Positions 40,280 through 47,416 of a stretch of DNA of 47,416 nucleotides are shown here, piece by piece (the first letter of the stretch is position 1; each line of letters begins with the position of its first letter). Source of the DNA: Clostridiales bacterium (GTDB lineage: Bacteria; Bacillota; Clostridia; Lachnospirales; Lachnospiraceae); contig DUQV01000043.1 in NCBI GenBank assembly GCA_012837605.1, positions 1-47,416 of the forward strand, written 5' to 3'. The position numbers were made by a program, and so were the translations under genes. Under the pieces are notes generated by a model, which was not told where the DNA came from, did no database searches, and saw only the letters and a list, made by a program, of their open reading frames with translations.

Positions 40280-40471
40280 ATGGAACCTAAGAAATTGTAT
40301 CGTTCATCTACAAACAGGATGGTTTGTGGCGTATGTCAAGGTATTGCGGAGTACATTAATATCGATCCTACCATAGTACGTTTATTATGGGTAATATTTA
40401 GTATATGTGGTGTTGGTGTGCTTGTATATATAGCTGCGGCAATTATTATGCCTGTAAAAGAACAGTATTAA
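40280..40471 (+). CDS. PspC-domain membrane protein
   Basis: KKLYRSSTNRMVCGVCQGIAEYINIDPTIVRLLWVIFSICGVGVLVYIAAAIIMP. Confidence 0.93.
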   Translation: MEPKKLYRSSTNRMVCGVCQGIAEYINIDPTIVRLLWVIFSICGVGVLVYIAAAIIMPVKEQY

Positions 40472-40495
40472 TAAGGAATTTAAAAACAGAAAAAC

Positions 40496-40560
40496 AGAAT
40501 CGTTCCTGTCATGTGACATATCGGATAGATATATCCACTTAGACAGGGACGATTCTTTTT
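40496..40560 (+). terminator. Long-stem terminator after the PspC gene
   Basis: AGAATCGTTCCTGTC (40496-40510) pairs with GACAGGGACGATTCT (40542-40556), 15 bp with one G-U, then TTTT. Confidence 0.75.
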
Positions 40561-40616
40561 ATTATGTATATTGGGTACACCGGGCTAAATTCATGTTTAT
40601 AAGCATTGTAAGAACA

Positions 40617-40979
40617 TTATTGATTGATGACCCTTTCAATAATCTCAATGATTTGCTCTTCTTCGAAGGGTTTTGTTAAGAACTCTACAGCACCATGCTT
40701 GACAGCATCCACCATCTTGGTTTTTTGTCCTGCTGCTGTTACCATAACAACCCTGGCATCCTTATCTACTCCCATTATTTTTTTCAATGCTTCCAATCCG
40801 TCCATTACCGGCATAGTAATATCCATAGTGGTTATATCAGGTTTAAGTTCCTTGAATTTATCGACTGCTTCCTTGCCGTTAATGGCTTCTCCTATTACCG
40901 TATGACCATTAGCTTCAAGAATATTTTTTAGGATTCTTCTTGAAGTTTTTGAATCGTCTACTATAAGAATCTTTGCCAT
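40617..40979 (-). CDS. cheY: CheY-like response regulator
   Basis: ILIVDDSKTSRRILKNILEANGH; TTMDITMPVMDGLEAL; VMVTAAGQ; FLTKPF. Confidence 0.93.
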   Translation of the reverse strand: MAKILIVDDSKTSRRILKNILEANGHTVIGEAINGKEAVDKFKELKPDITTMDITMPVMDGLEALKKIMGVDKDARVVMVTAAGQKTKMVDAVKHGAVEFLTKPFEEEQIIEIIERVINQ

Positions 40980-40991
40980 ATCTATACCCTC

Positions 40992-41879
40992 CTAATTTAT
41001 TTCAACTTTATGGTCGACAACTACCAGTAGATCTGATTGCTTTCCGTCAATTATTATGGGGACAACATATAAATCTCCGTCAGATGTCAGAGTTTTGTTC
41101 TGATCATATTTGGGAGGTGTCATATCGATATGTATATCCTCTCTGCTTAGCTTTGAAGCATATAATCCGTTGCTGCAGTTTATAAATTCACATATTGAGT
41201 CAAAAGCATCTTCATCCATGCTTTCAAATTCTTCTCTAGCAAATGGGCTTGCTATATTCAATAACGCTTCATCTTCACCTGCAAAAGCTACGAATAATTC
41301 ATGGCTTCCGACAAGCTGCTGGTATGCAATTGAAGTGAAGGTATATTCTTTTGCTATGTATGATTCTTTTAACATAATATTATTATTAACAAAACGTACG
41401 ATATTTCTAATAGCCAATGCAATACATTCTCCGGCGAAAGGAATGCCGGTATCTACAAATACCGGAATAATCCGGTCGATATCGCCGGACTTTAGTGCGT
41501 CCAACTCTGCATCAGATAAACCATAATCCTTTTTAAATTCTTCAAGAGTTGTTTCAATTTGATCCATAGTCATAACATTATTTTCTGTAAGAGCCTGTAC
41601 AAATCTAATATAAGGATTTCCCTGAAGATTTAGTAAATATTCCACATCTTCCTTTTTCAAATACCCCTTCTCTATAGCAATGTCGCCAAAGCGGCTGTCT
41701 TTAAGCTTTTGAAGCTCATTTAGTTCATCGGCTTGTTTGGATGTCAATAATTTCTCGGCAACAGCAATTAATCCTAATTTTGCGCGAGAAGTGTGTTGTT
41801 GTTCCATAACATCCTCTAATAGCGAATGAGATATTTTTTTCTTTTTCAATAAGTAATCCCCAAAGTAAAGTCCGAACAT
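40992..41879 (-). CDS. CheX-like phosphatase-domain protein with N-terminal MshEN-like repeats
   Basis: C-terminal ExxN motif in FDSICEFINCSNGLYASKL; N-terminal repeats YFGDYLLKKKKISHSLLEDVMEQQ / KLGLIAVAEKLLTSKQADELNELQ / RFGDIAIEKGYLKKEDVEYLLNLQ. ATG at 41879 after AGGAGAAGC. Confidence 0.75.
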   Translation of the reverse strand: MFGLYFGDYLLKKKKISHSLLEDVMEQQHTSRAKLGLIAVAEKLLTSKQADELNELQKLKDSRFGDIAIEKGYLKKEDVEYLLNLQGNPYIRFVQALTENNVMTMDQIETTLEEFKKDYGLSDAELDALKSGDIDRIIPVFVDTGIPFAGECIALAIRNIVRFVNNNIMLKESYIAKEYTFTSIAYQQLVGSHELFVAFAGEDEALLNIASPFAREEFESMDEDAFDSICEFINCSNGLYASKLSREDIHIDMTPPKYDQNKTLTSDGDLYVVPIIIDGKQSDLLVVVDHKVEIN

Positions 41880-42257
41880 GATGCTTCTCCTTTCCCAATA
41901 ACGCATTATAGTAATGGATGATGTTATAAAATATGCTTTTTATTGCATATTAATATATGCTTGTAAAACATATATATATAATATACAACAAAAACAAAAA
42001 AAAAGACAGTATTTATTTAAAATTAAACAAAATTTTGGATATAAAATATAAATATACGACTTATTATGTAAAAATATGCATTGCATTAGAGCCGATACAT
42101 GTAAAAAAATCCAGTTTAAAGGTATAATATTTACATATTGTGCAATTTAAAGCGATTATGCATACTTATGTACAAAAATACATACAGAAAATCTTGATGA
42201 CATTTTTGCACTCCTATGTTAAAGTATTGATTAAGCTAAGAGATGTTGGAGGTTATC

Positions 42258-44030
42258 ATGAAGAAATTAATCGATTTATTATCAGAAGATGTTAAACAGG
42301 CATTTGTATCAAAGGGATATGAAGAAAGATTTGGGATAGTTACACTGTCAAACAGACCTGATCTATGTCAATATCAGTGTAATGGTGCCATGGCAGCTGC
42401 CAAGGCATATAAAAAGGCACCGATTAGTATTGCACAGGAAATTGTAGAAGTATTGCAGGATAACAGTAAAATAAAAGAAATCACCGCTATTATGCCCGGT
42501 TTTATTAATATAAACATAAGTGATGAGTTTTTGGCAGAGTATATTAATAATATGAGAAAGTCCAAAGACTTTGGGTGCGAGAAGGAAGCCGCACCGAAGA
42601 AAATAATAATTGATTATGGTGGTCCTAATATAGCAAAGCCTCTTCATGTTGGTCATATGCGCTCTGCTATAATCGGGGAAAGTCTTAAGCGTATCTTTAA
42701 ATATATGGGAAATGACGCAATCGGGGATGTGCATCTGGGTGACTGGGGTACTCCGATGGGTCTGGTAATAGCTGAGCTAAAGAGAAGAAAACCGGATTTA
42801 ATATATTTTGATGAAGGCTATACGGGAGAATATCCTAGTAAGGCTCCATTTACCATATCTGAGCTTGAGGAAATCTATCCTGCAGCCAGTGCATATTCCA
42901 AGGAAAATCCGGAATTTCTTGAGGAGGCCAAGAGGATTACCTTTCTTATGCAAAACGGGCATAGAGGTTATATGGCTCTTTGGAAGCATATGCAGGATGT
43001 ATCTGTTACTGACTTAAAGAAGATTTATGACAACTTGAATGTATCCTTCGAACTATGGAAAAAGGAAAGTGATGCACAGCCTTATATAAATGATATGGTA
43101 GAGTATTTGAAGAAGAATAATTATGCAAGAATAAGCGACGGAGCCTTAGTTGTAGATGTGAAGGAAGAAACCGATACCAAGGAGATACCTCCTTTCATGG
43201 TTTTAAAATCCGATGGTGCCACACTTTACAGCACGACTGATTTGGCTACCATCGTGGAAAGGATGGAGCTTTTTAATCCTGACCATATAATATATATTAC
43301 TGATAAGAGGCAGGAACTGCATTTTGAAGTCTTATTCCGCTGTGCCAAGAAGGCAAAGCTGGTGAATGAAGGAACAAAGCTTCAATTTATCGGCTTCGGT
43401 ACTATGAACGGTAAGGACGGTAAGCCCTTTAAAACCAGAGATGGGGGTGTGCTTCGTCTGGAATACCTGATAAAAATGGTAACTGATGAGGTATATCGTA
43501 AAATCATGGAAAACCGCAGTATAGATGAGGAAGAGGCAAAAGATATAGCTTCAAAGGTCGGTCTGGCTGCACTTAAATACGGAGATTTATCGAATCAGGC
43601 ATCTAAGGATTATGTTTTTGACTTAGAACGCTTTACATCATTTGAAGGAAATTCAGGACCGTATATCCTCTATACAATTGTAAGAATAAAATCCATATTG
43701 GAGAAGTTTGGGGATACCGGAAGGAGCATAAGTCCTGATATGAATATACTTCCGGCTTACACGCCGCTGGAGAGGGAGCTTATGCTGCAAATCACAAGAT
43801 TTAGTGATATGATTCATGCTGCCTATGAGGAGCAGGCTCCTCATAGAATATGTCAGTATATTTATGATTTGGCGGACAAGTTCAGCAGTTTTTACCATGA
43901 AACAAAGATTATATCCGATGACAACAGTGACGAAAGACAAGCATCACTAATCTGTATGATTACGATGGTACATGATATATTAAGGACATGTATTTATCTG
44001 CTGGGATTTGAAGCTCCCGACAGAATGTAA
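42258..44030 (+). CDS. argS: Arginyl-tRNA synthetase
   Basis: IDYGGPNIAKPLHVGHMRSAIIGESLKRIFKYMG; GFGTMNGKDGKPFKTRDGGVLRLEYLI; GNSGPYILYTIVRIKSIL. Confidence 0.95.
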   Translation: MKKLIDLLSEDVKQAFVSKGYEERFGIVTLSNRPDLCQYQCNGAMAAAKAYKKAPISIAQEIVEVLQDNSKIKEITAIMPGFININISDEFLAEYINNMRKSKDFGCEKEAAPKKIIIDYGGPNIAKPLHVGHMRSAIIGESLKRIFKYMGNDAIGDVHLGDWGTPMGLVIAELKRRKPDLIYFDEGYTGEYPSKAPFTISELEEIYPAASAYSKENPEFLEEAKRITFLMQNGHRGYMALWKHMQDVSVTDLKKIYDNLNVSFELWKKESDAQPYINDMVEYLKKNNYARISDGALVVDVKEETDTKEIPPFMVLKSDGATLYSTTDLATIVERMELFNPDHIIYITDKRQELHFEVLFRCAKKAKLVNEGTKLQFIGFGTMNGKDGKPFKTRDGGVLRLEYLIKMVTDEVYRKIMENRSIDEEEAKDIASKVGLAALKYGDLSNQASKDYVFDLERFTSFEGNSGPYILYTIVRIKSILEKFGDTGRSISPDMNILPAYTPLERELMLQITRFSDMIHAAYEEQAPHRICQYIYDLADKFSSFYHETKIISDDNSDERQASLICMITMVHDILRTCIYLLGFEAPDRM

Positions 44031-44158
44031 TTGCCTAAGTTAAGGCAGCACGTATCATCTTGAAGGTATCAATATTAAGGGTTCGATTGATGTCTTATAC
44101 GGTAAATGGCTGGTATTACTGGTTACTGTAAGAATCGTGTGGTAAGACGGAGGTAATT

Positions 44159-45493
44159 ATGTATAGGTTAATCTCAAAATTATCAGTATATAAGAACCTG
44201 GGTGAGGAAAATATTCTGGTCAAGCTATCCAATATCTTATATGAGATGGATTATCTTAAGGCAAAGAATCAATTGCAGCAGCTTGATGCGTTTGATAAGG
44301 AGAATTTTATATCCGGAATATATACACTTATAAATGAGCTGTTAGATGTTGCCACCAAGTATGGCTTTGATCAGAACCTTTGGCAGAATTATCTGGCGTT
44401 TACATTGGCAAGCATGGAGAGTCCATTTGCAATTACCTGCGAAAAGGTAGGTGCCAGGCAGGGTACGGTTAACCGGTTTGCAAAGGCGGATTTTAGAATA
44501 TTCCTGGATTTGTTTCATTATGATTTTAGTCGTATTGAACAGGAGCTTGGTATTAATTGTTTTTCGATTATTACAGACTATAAAGCTGTCAAAAAAAGCA
44601 CCGGAATGTATAATAAGAGTGTCAGCGATAAGGTAAGAGAGTTAAGTGCCTGTATTGCATCTGCAAAGGATGAGGAAGAGGTCTTTACAATCGTTACTGA
44701 TTTTTATAAAAAGCATGGTGTGGGAATGCTCGGACTGAACAAAGCATTTCGATTATCCAGAGAGCATGGCAGACTTGAGCTTGTTCCTATTACAAATACC
44801 TTGGACGTAAGGCTTTCGCATCTGGTCGGTTATGAGCTTCAAAAGAAGAAGCTTGTTGATAATACGAAAGCTTTTGTAGAAGGTAAAAAAGCCAATAATG
44901 TTCTGCTGTTTGGTGACAGTGGTACGGGCAAATCCACATCTGTAAAGGCAATCCTTAATGAATATTATGACAAAGGACTTCGTATGATAGAAATCTATAA
45001 GCATCAGTTCAATGACCTGTCTGCGGTTATATCGCTTATTAAGAACAGAAATTATAAGTTTATAATATTTATGGATGATTTATCATTTGAAGAATTTGAG
45101 ATAGAGTATAAATACCTCAAGGCAATTATTGAGGGGGGTCTGGAGATTAAGCCTGACAATGTGCTTATATATGCCACCTCTAATCGAAGACATTTGATAA
45201 GGGAGACATGGAATGACAGAACCGATATGGAAACTGACGGTGATATCCACCGCTCAGATACTATGGAAGAGAAACTTTCTTTGGTAGAACGTTTTGGAAT
45301 AACCATTAATTTTTCTTCTCCTACCCCAAAGGAATATCTTGAGATTGTTAAGCAGCTGGCTCACAGACATGGGATAAGTCATCTTTCAGAGGAAGAGCTT
45401 TATAACGAGGCGAGAAAATGGGAGCTTAGTCATGGAGGTCTTTCGGGTCGTACAGCCCAGCAGTTTATTAACTATCTGTTAGGGAAATTATAG
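44159..45493 (+). CDS. DUF815-family AAA ATPase
   Basis: Walker [20 protein letters not shown]; Walker [42 protein letters not shown]. Confidence 0.9.
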   Translation: MYRLISKLSVYKNLGEENILVKLSNILYEMDYLKAKNQLQQLDAFDKENFISGIYTLINELLDVATKYGFDQNLWQNYLAFTLASMESPFAITCEKVGARQGTVNRFAKADFRIFLDLFHYDFSRIEQELGINCFSIITDYKAVKKSTGMYNKSVSDKVRELSACIASAKDEEEVFTIVTDFYKKHGVGMLGLNKAFRLSREHGRLELVPITNTLDVRLSHLVGYELQKKKLVDNTKAFVEGKKANNVLLFGDSGTGKSTSVKAILNEYYDKGLRMIEIYKHQFNDLSAVISLIKNRNYKFIIFMDDLSFEEFEIEYKYLKAIIEGGLEIKPDNVLIYATSNRRHLIRETWNDRTDMETDGDIHRSDTMEEKLSLVERFGITINFSSPTPKEYLEIVKQLAHRHGISHLSEEELYNEARKWELSHGGLSGRTAQQFINYLLGKL

Positions 45494-45580
45494 TATAATC
45501 CGGATTATTACGCTGTGATTTAGAATTTTGAATAGATGTATACTTTATATAAGTATAGATGCATATGGAGGGAATAGTCT

Positions 45581-46885
45581 TTGCTAACACTTATTAAAGG
45601 CGGATATGTTGTTGATCCGGGTTCAGGTATCGAAGGGAATTACGATATACTGATCAAGGATGAATATGTCTGTAAGGTATTACCCAAGTCGGATATAAAT
45701 GAAGCAGATATCAAGGCTGATAAAATCATCGATGCGTCAGGTATGACAGTGATGCCCGGATTAATTGATCTTCATGTCCACTTAAGAGAACCCGGATTTG
45801 AATATAAAGAGACTATACAGACAGGAGCAATGGCAGCTGCAGCCGGAGGCTTTACGACTATATGTGCGATGCCAAATACCAAGCCGGTGCTTGACAGGTC
45901 TGATACGATACAATTTGTTCTTGACAGGGCTAAGGAAGCTTTGGTTAATATTCATCCCATTGGGGCGGTTACCATCGGTCAGGAAGGAAAGGAGCTGACC
46001 GACATACCGGAATTAATTAAAGTCGGTGCTGTCGGTATAAGCGAAGACGGCAAATCCGTCATGGATACCGCCTTATATGCCAAGGCTATGATAGAGGCTG
46101 CCAAGCTTGATACGGTAGTATTTGCACATTGTGAGGATAAATATCTTGCCGCAGACGGAGTTATAAACGCAGGAGCTAAGGCAGAGAAGCTGAAGCTTGC
46201 CGGTATAAGCAATGCTGTGGAAGATATTATTGTTGCAAGGGATATTATATTGGCAAAGGAAACAGGCACAAGACTCCATCTATGCCACTGTTCTACAGGG
46301 GGCAGTGTTAAGATGCTTGGGATGGCGAAGGATAAGGGGCTTAAGGTAACAGGTGAAACATGTCCACATTACTTTACATTATCAGATGAGGATATTACGG
46401 GTGATGATGCAAACTATAAGATGAATCCTCCGCTTCGAAGCAGGGAAGATAAAGAAGCCATAAAGGATGCTCTAAAGAATGATGTGCTGGATGTGATAGC
46501 AACTGACCATGCCCCGCATTCGTATGAGGAAAAGATTAAGTCCATGACAGAAGCACCATTTGGAATAGTAGGGCTGGAAACAGCCTTGCCCATCACATAT
46601 ACCGAGCTTGTAAGGACGGGTATTCTAAGCCTAAGCAAGATGGTTGAGAAAATGAGTTTAAATCCTGCCGGGATACTTGGAATAGACAGGGGCTGCATAG
46701 GTGAGGGTAAGGTTGCGGACATAGTGATAATTGATCATAATAAGGAATACATCATAGATAAGAATAAGTTTTACTCTAAATCAAGCAACACGCCTTTTCA
46801 TGAAAGAAGGGTATACGGAAAGGTTATGTATACTTTGGTATCAGGAGAAATCAGATATGAAAGCGGTTCAGGAGGATTATCATGA
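45581..46885 (+). CDS. pyrC: Dihydroorotase
   Basis: GMTVMPGLIDLHVHLREPGFEYKETIQTGAMAAAAGGFTTICAMPNTKPV; DVIATDHAPHSYEEK. TTG start. Confidence 0.96.
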   Translation: MLTLIKGGYVVDPGSGIEGNYDILIKDEYVCKVLPKSDINEADIKADKIIDASGMTVMPGLIDLHVHLREPGFEYKETIQTGAMAAAAGGFTTICAMPNTKPVLDRSDTIQFVLDRAKEALVNIHPIGAVTIGQEGKELTDIPELIKVGAVGISEDGKSVMDTALYAKAMIEAAKLDTVVFAHCEDKYLAADGVINAGAKAEKLKLAGISNAVEDIIVARDIILAKETGTRLHLCHCSTGGSVKMLGMAKDKGLKVTGETCPHYFTLSDEDITGDDANYKMNPPLRSREDKEAIKDALKNDVLDVIATDHAPHSYEEKIKSMTEAPFGIVGLETALPITYTELVRTGILSLSKMVEKMSLNPAGILGIDRGCIGEGKVADIVIIDHNKEYIIDKNKFYSKSSNTPFHERRVYGKVMYTLVSGEIRYESGSGGLS

Positions 46886-47416
46886 TTAATAAACTTGTAG
46901 AAAGAATAATGGATCTGGAAGCTCCCATAGTGGTCGGACTTGACCCTATGCTGTCATATGTACCGGAGCATATACTTAGTGAGGCATATAAAAATAAGGG
47001 TGAGAACCTCGAAGGTGTTTCTGAAGCTATATGGCTGTATAATAAAGGAATTATTGATGCGGTCTATGATCTTGTACCTGCAGTTAAGCCGCAGATTGCC
47101 ATGTATGAGCAATTTGGCATAGAGGGAATGAAGGCTTATGTAAAGACCATAGATTATGCAAAGCAAAAAGGTTTGATTGTTATAGGTGATGTTAAGCGTG
47201 GAGATATCGGTTCGACATCAACCGCTTATGCAACCGGACATCTTGGCAGGATTAACATAAAAGGTAAGGATTTTAGAGGTTTTGATGAGGATTTTATTAC
47301 AGTAAATCCTTATTTGGGTTCGGATGGTATAATGCCGTTCATAGAGGTATGTAAGCAGGAGAGCAAAGGGTTGTTTATTCTTGTAAAGACTTCAAACCCC
47401 TCCAGCGGAGAGTTTC
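46882..47416 (+). CDS. pyrF: Orotidine 5'-phosphate decarboxylase, truncated by the window end
   Basis: MINKLVERIMDLEAPIVVGLDPML...; VIGDVKRGDIGSTSTAYATGHLG; ATGA overlap with pyrC; open to 47416. Confidence 0.94.
   Translation, partial: MINKLVERIMDLEAPIVVGLDPMLSYVPEHILSEAYKNKGENLEGVSEAIWLYNKGIIDAVYDLVPAVKPQIAMYEQFGIEGMKAYVKTIDYAKQKGLIVIGDVKRGDIGSTSTAYATGHLGRINIKGKDFRGFDEDFITVNPYLGSDGIMPFIEVCKQESKGLFILVKTSNPSSGEF

Overview
The window looks like chromosomal DNA from a low-GC Firmicute, probably a Lachnospiraceae-type Clostridium (inferred from gene content). Most of it is ordinary core metabolism. The main units are: a glycine-cleavage operon (gcvT-gcvH-gcvPA-gcvPB-lplA-lpd); a radical-SAM/TIGR03915-type DNA-repair pair; an NfnAB-like ferredoxin:NADP oxidoreductase pair; a GGDEF-EAL protein; pyruvate:ferredoxin oxidoreductase; tRNA-Arg(CCG); an rluF-like gene, ligA, an HD-domain gene and metA; a SpoVB-like flippase; iscR-iscS-iscU-mnmA; a PHP phosphatase; an NFACT/RqcH gene; an SH3-NlpC/P60 hydrolase; a CheX-like/CheY pair; argS; a DUF815 ATPase; and pyrC-pyrF (pyrF truncated by the window end). 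The unusual content is mostly non-coding. It includes (i) two tandem ~135-bp fold-back units with inverted ends and a 61-bp exact direct repeat (38539-38826), next to the rqcH start; (ii) a 163-nt near-perfect palindrome (25823-25985); (iii) a dispersed paired-hairpin repeat (GGTGCCTG[T/A]CACC) present in opposite orientations 32 kb apart; (iv) two LexA-like boxes (GAACAATTGTTT, GAACAAATGTTT) bracketing the promoter of the radical-SAM repair pair; (v) a perfect 17-nt palindrome filling the -35/-10 spacer of the gcv promoter; and (vi) a CheX-like protein with three MshEN-like N-terminal motifs next to CheY. No CRISPR array, prophage or intact transposase gene was seen. Everything here was read by eye; no searches or folding programs were run.
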